Shown: piece by piece, positions 33,760 through 45,157 of the stretch
Layout: every line of letters begins with the position of its first letter
How positions within the stretch are numbered: position 1 is the first letter of the stretch
Assembly: GCA_036924085.1 (NCBI GenBank)
Contig: JAVGWX010000007.1
Span: forward strand, 106,120,117-106,184,116
Reading direction: 5' to 3'
Source: Ariolimax columbianus
Lineage: Eukaryota > Mollusca > Gastropoda > Stylommatophora > Arionidae
Length of the DNA stretch: 64,000 nt
Notes under the pieces: model-generated
What the model saw: the letters and a program-made list of their open reading frames with translations, nothing else
Told to the model about the DNA's origin: nothing
Database searches by the model: none
Made by a program: the position numbers and the translations under genes

Positions 33760-35105
33760 AACATGTTGAGTCCGGACGAGAGAGTGAGGAAGATCCTGCG
33801 CACATCTCCCTCACTATAAACATATTGCGCAACTCACGACATCACCCTACAGATCATACCCTGACTAGCAGCTCGCAACTGGCAGGGCCCCCAAACTGCA
33901 GCGGCGGAACAGGCAGAAAACGATCACGAAAACTACCCATGACGCTTGCAACATGGAATGTCCGCACGCTACTGGACAACACCAAAGCAAACAGACCCGA
34001 ACGACGGACAGCACTGATCGCCAGGGAACTGGCTAGATACAACATCTGCATAGCTGCCCTGAGCGAGACACGACTGGCAGAGGAAGGGCAGATCACAGAA
34101 GAAGGCGCTGGTTATACTTTCTTCTGGAGCGGCCGCAGCAAAGAAGAACGCCGTGAAGCTGGAGTTGGCTTTGCCATCAAGACCAACATGGTCGACAAGC
34201 TCACAAGCATGCCCAGAGGAATTAATGACCACCTGATTACACTGCGTCTCCCCCTAATAGGAGGGCGCCATGCAACACTCATCAGTGCATACGCACCCAC
34301 AATGACAAATCCTCAGGAAACAAAAGATAAGTTTTATGAGGACCTTGAGGCGCTCATCACTGCAGTCCCCAAATCTGACAAACTGGTCATCCTCGGTGAT
34401 TTTAACGTTAGGGTTGGCACAGACCATACATCATGGGAGGGGACCATTGGCAGACATGGTATCGGAAAATGCAATAGTAACGGACTGCTCCTTCTGAGGA
34501 CATGCGCCGCAAATGAACTACTCATTACAAACACAGCTTTCCGACTACCTGTCCGAAATAGAACCACATGGATGCACCCAAGGTCCCGCCACTGGCACCT
34601 CATTGACTATATTATCATCAGACGTAGGGATCGAGCGGATGCTATGGTAACGAAGAGCATGTGTGGTGCAGAATGTTGGACCGACCATCGACTTGTCATT
34701 GCCAAGCTAAACTTCAAGATCCAGCCCAAAATGCGCCCCCAGGAAAAGAAACCACCGAGGAGGCTAAATGTCTCTCAGTTGAAATACGAACCCACGAGAG
34801 GAGGCTTCCAGGAAGAGCTTGAGGGCAGACAATCTGAGCTTCGTTTTGAAAAGAACGACATCGAAAAGAACTGGGCATCATTGAGAAACACACTCTACGA
34901 TACAGCTGTTAAACACATTGGCCCAATCACGCGCAAGCAAAAGGACTGGTTTGATGAGAACGATCTGGAAATACAGGGCCTTCTCGATGCAAAACATGAA
35001 GCGCACAGGGAATACCAGAGGGACACACCATCTCCGACAGCAAAAGCTGCCTTCAATACTGCTCGCAAAGCTGTCCAGACCATGCTTAGAGAGATGCAAG
35101 ACTCC
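33708..35105 (+). CDS. apurinic-like endonuclease domain of RTE-like ORF2 (RT missing)
   Basis: An open frame of about 466 element codons. All expected endonuclease blocks are present in order: TWNVRTLL (82-89), LSETRL (118-123, catalytic Glu), SAYAP (193-197), GDFNVRVG (230-237, Asp and Asn), HWHLIDYI (295-302) and TDHRLV (325-330, terminal Asp-His). A linker follows (KKPPRRLNVSQL, DTAVKHIGPITRKQKDWFDE) to EMQDSW. At 35106 the element stops and the frame continues by chance into the 27-bp array to 35189. In a complete element this enzyme nicks the target DNA. The domain looks intact, but without an RT in the same frame it cannot mobilise itself. The start codon is uncertain; the first 75 residues are not conserved domain. 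Confidence 0.9.
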
Positions 35106-35349
35106 TGGATCACAAAGTATGTTCTCTGTAAATGGATCACAAAGTCTGTACTCTGTAAATGGATCACAAAGTCTGTTCTCTGTTACTGAATCACAAATTC
35201 TATTCTCTGTTAATGGATCACAAAGTCTGTTCTCTGTTACTGAATCACAAATTCTATTCTCTGTTAATGGATCACAAAGTCTGTTCTCTGTTACTGAATC
35301 ACAAATTCTATTCTCTGTTAATGGATCACAAAGTCTGTACTCTGTTAAC
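35106..35349. repeat. 27-bp minisatellite, right part
   Basis: Same unit family and orientation as 31723-32514, about nine copies, with the TTACTGAATCACAAATT variant alternating regularly. Confidence 0.95.
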
Positions 35350-35598
35350 ATACAGCCCTTGTGCCCCCTCACCCCTGGGGAATATCTTTAGGTCCTGTAG
35401 CGTAGACTAACGACTTGTCAGGCAAAACATACTGACCAAGTCTTCACTTGACTTCCAAGCAGTTCTCTCTGGAAACAGTCTGGGAAACAAGGCGGCAATC
35501 GACATGATCCCTGGAGTAGTGAGCGTTATGCAGATGTAGCCAAGCGCCTGGATGACACATGTTCTCCTTCCTCAGCACGTTCGAGAGGAAAACTACTG

Positions 35599-35846
35599 CA
35601 TCCCTACATCTAACATCCCTACATCTAACATCTCTACATCCCTACATCTAACATCCTTACATCTAACATCCCTACATCTAACATCCCTACATCTAACATC
35701 TCTACATCTAACATCTCTACATCCCTACATCTAACATCCTTACATCTAACATCCCTACATCTAACATCCCTACATCTAACATCTCTACATCTAACATACC
35801 TACATCTAACATCCCTACATCTAACATCCTTACACATAACATCCCT
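35599..35846. repeat. 15-bp minisatellite
   Basis: Unit ctacatctaacatcc with occasional truncated copies (CTACATC); about 16 copies. Confidence 0.96.
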
Positions 35847-35864
35847 TTAAGGGCGCCCAAAATA

Positions 35865-36000
35865 ATAATATTATTCATTGCCGATATTCAAGAACAACAT
35901 CAACAATAACAACAACAAATAGGAACAACATCAACAACAACAACAACAACAGCTACAAAACCAGCAATAGCTACAACAACAACAACAGCATCAACAACAC
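35865..36000. repeat. (CAA)n-rich low-complexity sequence
   Basis: Imperfect CAA/CATCAA triplets preceded by AATAATAATATTATT. Simple sequence, no gene. Confidence 0.9.
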
Positions 36001-36055
36001 ATCTTCAGGTATGATTCAGCTATCCTAGTTTTATTCCACAGTCCTTTCCAGCAGA

Positions 36056-37292
36056 TGTTTCTGGGTTTTGTCAGATTCGTGAGAAGTGTTTCTGGGTTTT
36101 GTTGAATCGGTGAGAAATGTTCTGGGTTTTGTCAGATTCGTGAGAAGTGTTTCTGGGTTTTGTTGAATCGGTGAGAAATGTTTCTGGGTTTTGTTGAATC
36201 TGTGAGAAATGTTTCTGGGTTATGTTAAATCTGTGAGTAATGTTTCTGGTTTTATGAAATCTGTGAGAAGTGTTTCTGGGTTTTGTCAGATCTGTGAGAA
36301 GTGTTTCTTGGATTAGTTGAATCAGTGAGAAATGTTTCTGGGTTTTGTTGAATCGGTGAAAAATGTTTCTGGGTTTTGTGAGATCTATGAGAAGTGTTTC
36401 TGGGTTTTGTGAGATCTATGAGAAGTGTTTCTGGGTTTTGTGAGATCTATGAGAAGTGTTTCTGGGTTTTGTGAGATCTATGAGAAGTGTTTCTGGGTTT
36501 TGTGAGATCTATGAGAAGTGTTTCTGGGTTTTGTCAGATCTATGAGAAGTGTTTATGGGTTTTGTGAGATCTATGAGAAGTGTTTCTGGGTTTTGTGAGA
36601 TCTATGAGAAGTGTTTCTGGGTTTTGTGAGATCTATGAGAAGTGTTTCTGGGTTTTGTGAGATCTATGAGAAGTGTTTCTGGGTTTTGTGAGATCTATGA
36701 GAAGTGTTTCTGGGTTTTGTGAGATCTATGAGAAGTGTTTCTGGGTTTTGTGAGATCTATGAGAAGTGTTTCTGGGTTTTGTGAGATCTATGAGAAGTGT
36801 TTCTGGGTTTTGTGAGATCTATGAGAAGTGTTTCTGGGTTTTGTGAGATCTATGAGAAGTGTTTCTGGGTTTTGTGAGATCTATGAGAAGTGTTTCTGGG
36901 TTTTGTGAGATCTATGAGAAGTGTTTCTGGGTTTTGTGAGATCTATGAGAAGTGTTTCTGGGTTTTGTGAGATCTATGAGAAGTGTTTCTGGGTTTTGTG
37001 AGATCTATGAGAAGTGTTTCTGGGTTTTGTGAGATCTATGAGAAGTGTTTCTGGGTTTTGTGAGATCTATGAGAAGTGTTTCTGGGTTTTGTGAGATCTA
37101 TGAGAAGTGTTTCTGGGTTTTGTGAGATCTATGAGAAGTGTTTCTGGGTTTTGTGAGATCTATGAGAAGTGTTTCTGGGTTTTGTGAGATCTATGAGAAG
37201 TGTTTCTGGGTTTTGTGAGATCTATGAGAAGTGTTTCTGGGTTTTGTGAGATCTATGAGAAGTGTTTCTGGGTTTTGTGAGATCTATGAGAA
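36056..37292. repeat. 31-bp minisatellite, about 40 copies, highly homogeneous
   Basis: Unit GTTTCTGGGTTTTGTGAGAT plus CTATGAGAAGT. Left copies (36056-36370) are diverged; copies from about 36370 to 37290 are nearly identical over some 30 units, implying recent amplification or gene-conversion-like homogenisation. Confidence 0.98.
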
Positions 37293-38068
37293 TGTTTCCA
37301 CTCAGCTAGATAGAGTTGTGCCAATATGTTTCCACTGAGCTAGATAGAGTTGTGCCAATATGTTTCCACTCAGCTAGATAGAGTTGTGCCAATATGTTTC
37401 CACTCAGCTAGATAGAGTTGTGCCAATATGTTTCCACTGAGCTAGATAGAGTTGTGCCAATATGTTTCCACTCAGCTAGATAGAGTTGTGCCAATATGTT
37501 TCCACTCAGCTAGATAGAGTTGTGCCAATATGTTTCCACTCAGCTAGATAGAGTTGTGCCAATATGTTTCCACTCAGCTAGATAGAGTTGTGCCAATATG
37601 TTTCCACTCAGCTAGATAGAGTTGTGCCAATATGTTTCCACTCAGCTAGATAGAGTTGTGCCAATATGTTTCCACTCAGCTAGATAGAGTTGTGCCAATA
37701 TGTTTCCACTCAGCTAGATAGAGTTGTGCCAATATGTTTCCACTCAGCTAGATAGAGTTGTGCCAATATGTTTCCACTCGGCTAGATAGAGTTGTGCCAA
37801 TATGTTTCCACTTAGCTAGACAGAGTTGTGCCAATATGTTTCCACTCAGCTAGACAGAGTTGTGCCAATATGTTTCCACTCGGCTAGATAGAGTTGTGCC
37901 AATATGTTTCCACTCAGCTAGATAGAGTTGTGCCAATATGTTTCCACTCGGCTAGATAGAGTTGTGCCAATATGTTTCCACTTAGCTAGATAGAGTTGTG
38001 CCAATATGTTTCCACTTAGCTAGATAGAGTTGTGCCAATATGTTTCCACTCAGCTAGATAGAGTTGTG
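37293..38068. repeat. 34-bp minisatellite, about 23 copies
   Basis: Unit TGTTTCCACTCAGCTAGATA plus 14 bp, starting directly where the 31-bp array stops. Both units share TGTTTC at the junction. Confidence 0.97.
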
Positions 38069-38353
38069 GACATTCGAGATCCTACGCCGGTTTTTGTTTG
38101 TTTGGTTTTATTTTGCGTTCGCCTTATTTCTCTATTCCACAAGGCGGTGTGCGTTGCAGTGGGGTTTTTATTTTGCGCTTGTCGGCCCAGTGCATCCGAC
38201 TTCAGCATTAATTTTATTTTAATGGTCTGCTTCCTCCTGCATTTTCTAAGGGATGCTTTCCCGGGGTAACGGCCGGTGCTGTGATGGGGATCGAACCCAG
38301 CACCTTCGCGTTGTAAGCCTTGTCACTTAACCACTAGCCCACCCCGTCCACCA
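38069..38353 (-). mobile_element. tRNA-derived SINE
   Basis: On the minus strand the head (38353-38281) has an A-box-like TGGGCTAGTGG (38341-38331) and a B box GGGTTCGATCCCC (38298-38286), the internal polymerase III promoter of tRNA-derived SINEs. A unique body follows, with AT-rich direct phrases (TTTTATTTTGCG on the plus strand near 38106 and 38168), then an A-rich end toward 38080. No target-site duplication is obvious and the exact 3' end is uncertain. Confidence 0.72.
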
Positions 38354-38412
38354 TGTCCTCCGCAGTGATGCCACCCTGGTCGTGGCGGCATATTGATAAA
38401 TGCGTGGCAATT

Positions 38413-39342
38413 TGCTGAGGGAAGGAAGTCTTGAATAGGTGGTCACAAGGTCGGGGTGGGCTGGGGGAAGGAAGTCTTGAATAGGTGGTCAGAAGGTTGG
38501 GGTGGGTTGGGGGAAGGAAGTCTTGAATAGGTGGTCACAAGCCTGGGTGGGCTGAGGGAAGGAAGTCTTGAATAGGTGGTCACAAGGTTGGGGTGGGCTG
38601 AGGGAAGGAAGTCTTGAATAGGTGGTCACAAGGTTGGGGTGGGCTGGGGGAAGGAAGTCTTGAATAGGTGGTCACAAGGTTGGGGTGGGCTGGGGGAAGG
38701 AAGTTTTGAATAGGTGGTCACAAGGTTGGTGTGGGCTGGGGGAAGGAAGTTTTGAATAGGTGGTCACAAGGTTGGGGTGGGCTGAGGGAAGGAAGTCTTG
38801 AATAGGTGGTCACAAGGTTGGGGTGGGCTGAGGGAAGGAAGTCTTGAATAGGTGGTCACAAGGTTGGGGTGGGCTGGGGGAAGGAAGTCTTGAATAGGTG
38901 GTCACAAGGTTGGGGTGGGCTGGGGGAAGGAAGTTTTGAATAGGTGGTCACAAGGTTGGTGTGGGCTGGGGGAAGGAAGTTTTGAATAGGTGGTCACAAG
39001 GTTGGGGTGGACTGGGGGAAGGAAGTCTTGAATAGGTGGTCACAAGGTTGGGGTGGGCTGGGGGAAGGAAGTCTTAAATAGGGGGTCACAAGGTCGGGGT
39101 GGGCTGGGGGAAGGAAGTCTTGAATAGGTGGTCAGAAGGTTGGGGTGGGCTGGGGGAAGGAAGTCTTGAATAGGTGGTCACAAGCTTGGGGTGGGCTGAG
39201 GGAAGGAAGTCTTGAATAGGTGGTCACAAGGTTGGGGTGGGCTGAGGGAAGGAAGTCTTGAATAGGTGGTCACAAGGTTGGGGTGGGCTGGGGGAAGGAA
39301 GTCTTGAATAGGTGGTCACAAGGTTAGGGTGGGCTGGGGGGA
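38413..39342. repeat. 46-bp minisatellite, 20 copies
   Basis: Units contain GGAAGGAAGTCTTGAATAGG and GGTCACAAGGTTGGGGTGGG, exact 46-bp period. The order of variants in the first few copies reappears near the right end (GGTCAGAAGG near 38491 and 39130), suggesting block duplication. Confidence 0.97.
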
Positions 39343-39411
39343 GGGCGTGGGTGGAAAGACTGCAGGAGGCTCTGAAGATTTGAACAGTTCGATATAATAA
39401 TGTCTCAGGAT

Positions 39412-39923
39412 TGACTCCAGGCCCAGCCTTGATTTTGTGCTGACTCCAGGCCCAGCCTTGATTTTGTGCTGACTCCAGGCCCAGCCTTGATTTTGTGCTG
39501 ACTCCAGGCCCAGCCTTGATTTTGTGCTGACTCCAGGCCCAGCCTTGATTTTGTGCTGACTCCAGACCCAGCCTTGATTTAATTCTGACTCCAGACCCAG
39601 CATTGATTTGGTTCTGACTCCGGACCCAGCCTTGATTTGGTTCTGACTATCCGTGAGGTGGTGCTGACTCCATGCCTAACCTTGATGTGGTGCTGATTCC
39701 ATGCCCAACCTTGATGTGATGCTGACTCCAGGCCCAACCTTGATGTGGTGCTGACTCCATGCCTAACCTTGATGTGGTGCTGACTCCATGCCTAACCTTG
39801 ATGTGGTGCTGACTCCATGCCCACCCTTGATGTGGTGCTGACTGCAGGCCCAGCCTTGATGTGGTGCTGACTCTAGGCCCAGCCTTGATGTGGTGCTGAC
39901 TCCAGGCCCAGCCATGATGTGGT
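39412..39923. repeat. 29-bp minisatellite in two sub-families
   Basis: Units TGACTCCAGGCCCAGCCTTG plus 9 bp. The left half carries ATTTTGTGC; the right half carries ATGTGGTGC with CATGCC variants. Confidence 0.96.
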
Positions 39924-40350
39924 GTGAGATCCATCTAGAACTTTCAAACAAGGAATGGCTGTAAGGTGTTCAGCGAGGCCCGTTTGATGAGATGCAGCAA
40001 CTGTTAGAAAACACTTGACTGAACATTGTAAAACTATTTGACGGCAGATTTGACTGACGCGCTGAAAGCTAAAAATGTCGCCGGCGAATGAGTCATCTTG
40101 CGCCGTCTCTCTAGCAACGCGTCTGTGGCAGGAGGTATTCGATTTGTGTTGTGGGTGGGTGATGTGACTCTGGCCACTTCTGAGAGTGACGTAACTGTTA
40201 CAATTAGGTCAGTGTCGGCGTCGATGGGTTCTCCGGGCCCCTTGTTAGATGGGTGAGGGCGCCCTGCCATTTAGGAGAATATGCTACTACCGCAAGCAGT
40301 ACCAACATCCATGAGCTAACGACAAGAGCTATTCTCGTGTGTAATATGTT
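39924..40350. other. unique non-coding stretch
   Basis: No coding or RNA feature supported. It borders a CR1 3' end. Confidence 0.45.
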
Positions 40351-41118
40351 CTAACTTAACATCTTTATTCTAGTTTAGAAGACCCTGCAGAGTCTGTATA
40401 CAACCAGTTACATTTACATTTCCTTGCTCTAAAAGCTATGCGCATCCAGTTTATTTCTTAAATGTATTAATAGTCCCTGCCGCCACTACTTCCTGTGGCG
40501 ATGCATTCCAAGCAGACACCACTCTCTGACTAAAAAAAAATATTTCCTAATATCTAATCTGGACCTCTCTTTAGTCAGCTTGTAGCTATGCCCTTTTGTT
40601 ATTGTGGGTGGCTGTATTTTGAAGAAAAAAAACTTGTTATAGTCTAATTTATCGATTCCTCTGATCATCTTATAAACCTGTATTAAGTCACCACGAATTC
40701 TTCTCTCTGCTAGACACTGTAGGCCCGTTTTTCTGAGTCTTTCCTCATAACTGTAATTCTGGAATCCCACTATCAGCTTTGTCGCTCTCTTTTGTATTCT
40801 TATCAGCATGTTTATATCTCCTCTATGATAAGGACTCCACACCTGTACACAGTACTCCAATCTAGGTCTAACTAAAGCTTTATACAGTTTGACTATCACT
40901 TCCTTGCTCCTATGTTTAATATTTCTTTTTATCATACCTAACATTGCATTTGCCTTTTTCACTGCTACCTTAACTTGCTCACTCACCTTTCCTGTATGAT
41001 CTATTATAACCCCTAGGTCCCTTTCCTTTTCTATCATTCTAATATTGTTCTCCCCCATTCTGTATTTATGTTCCATATTGGATCTACCCATGTGGATGAC
41101 TGTACATTTAGTAGTTAG
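40351..41118 (-). mobile_element. CR1-type retrotransposon 3' end, 5'-truncated
   Basis: The minus strand encodes the C-terminal third of a CR1-like polymerase (about 41110-40435): IEKERDLGVIIDHTGKVSEQ, KRNIKHRSKEVIVKLYKALV, RPRLEYCVQVWSPYHRGDIN, RIQKRATKLIVGFQNYSYEE and RRIRGDLIQVYKMIRG, then a frame slip near FFFFK and an altered end. The 3' untranslated part and a TTAAGTTAG-type terminus match the plus-strand copy ending at 63045. It begins at codons for CTVIHMG, so the RT active site is absent. Confidence 0.9.
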
Positions 41119-41124
41119 TTAGTT

Positions 41125-42058
41125 TTCTTTCCACTTGTGCCGTTCAGCGTCGTGGGGAGCTTAAGACGTCTATCCTGCACCAAGAGCGTTATGTCGGTCA
41201 ATGTGAGCCCGTGTCGTTTGCACAATCACTCTAATGTCATCTATCCACCTACCTCGCGGTCGCCCCCTTGCCCTGTAGCCAAATCTACCAGCATTGTAAT
41301 CCATCAGTGGCAGATGATGAGGGTGTATTCTCATGAGATGACCAAATCAACTTATTTTCTGCCTGGAAATGTATTCAGCACAAGCCGTAGTGCCGACCAT
41401 ACTTCGAATGTCGTCGTTCCGTCTTCTGTCTCTCCTGGAAACGCCGATGACTTTCCTCAAACACTTCATTTCACAAGTCGAAATTCTGCTCTCGCACGCC
41501 CTGGACAGAGTCCATGTTTGGCACTGGTAGCACAGAGTCGGCATAAATATACTGTTTATCAGCTGTTGCTTTGTTGCCAAACTAATGCTCGGGTGTCTAA
41601 GCAATGGGGACAGCTGATAAGTCACGGCAGATGCTTTCTGGCACCTTGTCTCGATTACCCTGTCGATCCTACCGTCTGCCGAAAAATACTGCCCAAATAC
41701 TTGAACTCATGGACCTGTTGAAGAGCAATATCATTTAGACTTATCTTGAGTGGCCCAGTTCTACTGATCATCATAGTATGTTTTGTTCTTGCAAACCCAC
41801 ATATTGTTGTTTAGCACAGGTAGTCGCAAGCGCGTTCATACTGATCATCTGCAAAGAGTAATTCGTGAATTGAGTTATGTTCTGCTACAGATGTCTCAAT
41901 TTGACCAGTCTCTGATGCGATTGTGTCCATGTAGATGTTAAACAACAGAGGAGAAAGCACGCGCCCTAGTCTCACGCCGGAAGTGATTTGAAAAGCATAT
42001 GTGATACCATCAGTCGTTCTGACGACGTTTGTACTAGAACGATACAGTGCTCTGACAT
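41125..42058 (-). pseudogene. RT motif B to C-terminus, minus-strand element
   Basis: Reading from 42058 downward: GNVRALYRSSTNVVRTTDG, ITSGVRLGRVLSPLLFNIYM (motif B, Gly-Arg for the usual Gln-Gly), LLFADDQ (motif C intact, about 41850), FKYLGSIFSADG, ISTCEMKCLRKVIGVSRRDR, ISWFGHLMR and RGRPRGRWIDDIR near 41250. Stops occur after YLC and after GAG. The remaining catalytic Asp pair is intact but the frame is not. Confidence 0.85.
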
Positions 42059-42063
42059 TACCA

Positions 42064-43704
42064 AGAAGCTGGCCTTGTACACCATAATCTTCCAGTATCA
42101 GCTGGCCTTGTACACCATAATCTTTCAGTATCAGCTGGCCTTGTACACCATAATCTTCCAGTATCAAGAAGCTGGCCTTGTACACCATAATCTTCCAGTA
42201 TCAGCTGGCCTTGTACACCATAATCTTTCAGTATCAGCTGGCCTTGTACACCATAATCTTCCAGTATCAAGAAGCTGGCCTTGTACACCATAATCTTCCA
42301 GTATCAGCTGGCCTTGTACACCATAATCTTCCAGTATCAGCTGGCCTTGTACACCATCATCTTCCAGTATCAAGAAGCTGGCCTTGTACACCATAATCTA
42401 CCAGTATCAGCTGGCCTTGTACACTATAATCTTCTAGTATCAAGAAGCTGGTCTTGTACACCATAATCTTCCAGTATCAAGAAGCTGGCCTTGTACACCA
42501 TAATCTTCCAGTATCAAGAAGCTGGCCTTGTACACTATAATCTTCCAGTATCAAGAAGCTGGCCTTGTACACCATAATCTTCTAGTATCAGCTGGCCTTG
42601 TACACCATAATCTTCCAGTACCAAGAAGCTGGACTTGTACACCATAATCTTCCAGTACCAAGAAGCTGGCCTTGTACACCATAATCTTCCAGTATCAAGA
42701 AGCTGGCCTTGTACACCATAATCTTCCAGTACCAAGAAGCTGGCTTTGTACACAATAATCTCCCAGTATCAAGAAGCTGGCCTTGTACACCATAATCTTC
42801 CAGTATCTAGAAGCTGGCCTTGTACACCATAATCTTTCAGTATCAAGAGGCTGGCCTTGTACACCATAATCTTCCAGTATCAGCTGGCCTTGTACACCAT
42901 AATCTTCCAGTATCAAGAAGCTGGCCTTGTACACCATAATCTTCCAGTATCAGCTGGCCTTGTATACCATAATATTGCAGTACCAAGAAGCTGGCCTTGT
43001 ACACCATAATCTTCCAGTATCAGCTGGCCTTGTACACCATAATCTTTCAGTATCAGCTGGCCTTGTACACCATAATCTTCCAGTATCAAGAAGCTGGCCT
43101 TGTACACCATAATCTTCCAGTATCAGCTGGCCTTGTACACCATAATCTTTCAGTATCAGCTGGCCTTGTACACCATAATCTTCCAGTATCAAGAAGCTGG
43201 CCTTGTACACTATAATCTTCCAGTATCAAGAAGCTGGCCTTGTACACCATAATCTTCTAGTATCAGCTGGCCTTGTACACCATAATCTTCCAGTACCAAG
43301 AAGCTGGACTTGTACACCATAATCTTCCAGTACCAAGAAGCTGGCCTTGTACACCATAATCTTCCAGTATCAAGAAGCTGACCTTGTACACCATAATCTT
43401 CCAGTACCAAGAAGCTGGCTTTGTACACAATAATCTCCCAGTATCAAGAAGCTGGCCTTGTACACCATAATCTTCCAGTATCTAGAAGCTGGCCTTGTAC
43501 ACCATAATCTTTCAGTATCAAGAGGCTGGTCTTGTACACCATAATCTTCCAGTATCAGCTGGCCTTGTACACCATAATCTTCCAGTATCAAGAAGCTGGC
43601 CTTGTACACCATAATCTTCCAGTATCAGCTGGCCTTGTATACCATAATATTGCAGTACCAAGAAGCTGGCCTTGTACACCATAATCTTCCAGTATCAGCT
43701 GGCC
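42064..43704. repeat. 33/37-bp minisatellite derived from RT codons, left part
   Basis: Two unit lengths, 33 bp and 37 bp, differ by AGAA before GCTGGCC. On the minus strand the unit encodes ILEDYGVQGQLL, the residues expected between RT motif A and motif B of the host element. Large blocks recur 675 bp apart (for example 42535-42937 and 43210-43612 nearly identical). Confidence 0.96.
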
Positions 43705-45157
43705 AGAGGTGACGAAGTGGAAGATTGGGAGATAGATGCAAATCTCTCTCTAATCAATAGGCCGGGGGATAGCCCTAGCTTCTATTCAAGAACATGGCAT
43801 ACCACCTCGACTCCAGATTTGGCCTTCTCCACACAGGACATACACCATAAAATAGACCGCCAGGTGCTAAACCAACTGGCAGGTAGCGACCACAGGCCGA
43901 TCAGGCTAACCATTGACATGGAAGTAGGCCCACAGGAAACAAAACCGCTCCCACGTTGGAATTACAAACGAGCCGACTGGGACAGATTTGCAATCCTGAC
44001 AGATGGGCTGTGTGAAACCATCAACACACGAAACACCAAAATGAAGCCCATGGTGGAAAGCCTAAGCAAGGCAATAATGCAAGCCGCCACTGAAACCATC
44101 CCAAGAGGAGCTAGGAAAAACTATAAGCCCTACTGGAATGATGAGTTACAGAAAGTGGAAGATGCAGTAACAAATGCTAGGAACATGGCAGAACGAGAAA
44201 AATCCATGGAGGCAAACATCGCCCTCAAAGCCGCTACGGCGAAATACAAACACACTCTCAAGCAAACAGCAAGAGAAAGCTGGAAAAATAAAACGGAAAG
44301 CCTAAACCTGGACAAAGACGGGAACAAGCTATGGAAGCTAGTCAGGGCCATGAACGACGAAACCCCGTCAAATAAACAAATTACTATCAAGCAGGGCGAG
44401 AACTTGATCACAGGTAAGAAAGCCGCAAACGCCTTTGTCGATCACTATGCCAGAGCAAACCACATCGAGGTCCCTGCAGATAAGCATACAGACATTAGCG
44501 AAGAGCTAAAGGGGCATGAAAACATGAATACGGCACCTGAAGAGCACATGATGGCCAAACTAACAATGCGCGAAATGGAAGAGGCCATGAGAACATTAAA
44601 GAAAAGGAAATCTCCCGGAAAAGACGGGATAACAAACGAAATGCTGATGGGGCTGGGCCAAACAGCGAAGAGAAAACTGCTATCGGTCCTGAACCAAAGC
44701 TGGAAAAGGGGAATTGTACCACAGGCATGGAAAGACGCAATACTGGTACCAGTACCAAAAACAGGAAAGGACAAAACAGATCCAAATGGATACAGGCCCA
44801 TAAGCCTACTGAGCTGTGTCGGCAAGCTGATGGAACGGATGATAAACACCAGACTGATGTGGCATCTGGAAGAAAAACGAATACTAATTCCACAGCAAGC
44901 CGGCTTTAGACAGCACAGATCCACTGAGGACCAGGTCATCCTCATAGCCCAGGAGATAAAAGATGCCTACCAGGCACAGAAACACACAGTAGCTGTTTGG
45001 GTGGATCTGGAAAAGGCATTTGACAAAGTCTGGAAAGATGGACTTAGAGTCAAGCTAAGAAGAAGTGATGTTTGTGGGAAAATGTACAAGTGGATCAACC
45101 ACTACCTCAAACAAAGAACGGCCAGAGTCCAAGTACAAGTGCAGATGAGCAAAAAAG
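43705..45157 (+). pseudogene. endonuclease C-terminus and RT fingers/palm, I-like element
   Basis: In-frame from the left boundary: DWEIDANLSLINRPGD, TSTPDLAFSTQDIHHKI, GSDHRPIRLTI (endonuclease terminal Asp-His), a coiled Lys/Glu-rich linker, then RT: LKKRKSPGKDGITNEML, PNGYRPISLLSCVGKLMERM, IPQQAGFRQHRSTEDQ and AVWVDLEKAFDKVW (motif A, Asp present). The frame runs to the A6 run at 45151, where one extra base throws it off; the rest of the RT continues in the next frame. The N-terminal endonuclease and any ORF1 are missing, so this copy is 5'-truncated. The apparent start ATG upstream lies in the minisatellite and is not genuine. Confidence 0.9.

Larger units (their letters stand above)
32515..35105 (-). 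mobile_element. RTE-like insertion with inverted 5' half (twin-priming structure)
   Basis: Read on the minus strand: an antisense 5' half (35105-33091), then a sense 3' end (33090-32541), then a (TTA)n tail (32540-32515). The junction at about 33090 joins the extreme 5' end of the element to the middle of the RT region, exactly the topology produced by twin priming. Both outer flanks are the same 27-bp minisatellite, and TGGATCACAAAG occurs at 32503-32514 and 35106-35117. The reading frames on both sides are open, so the insertion looks fairly young. Confidence 0.82.
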
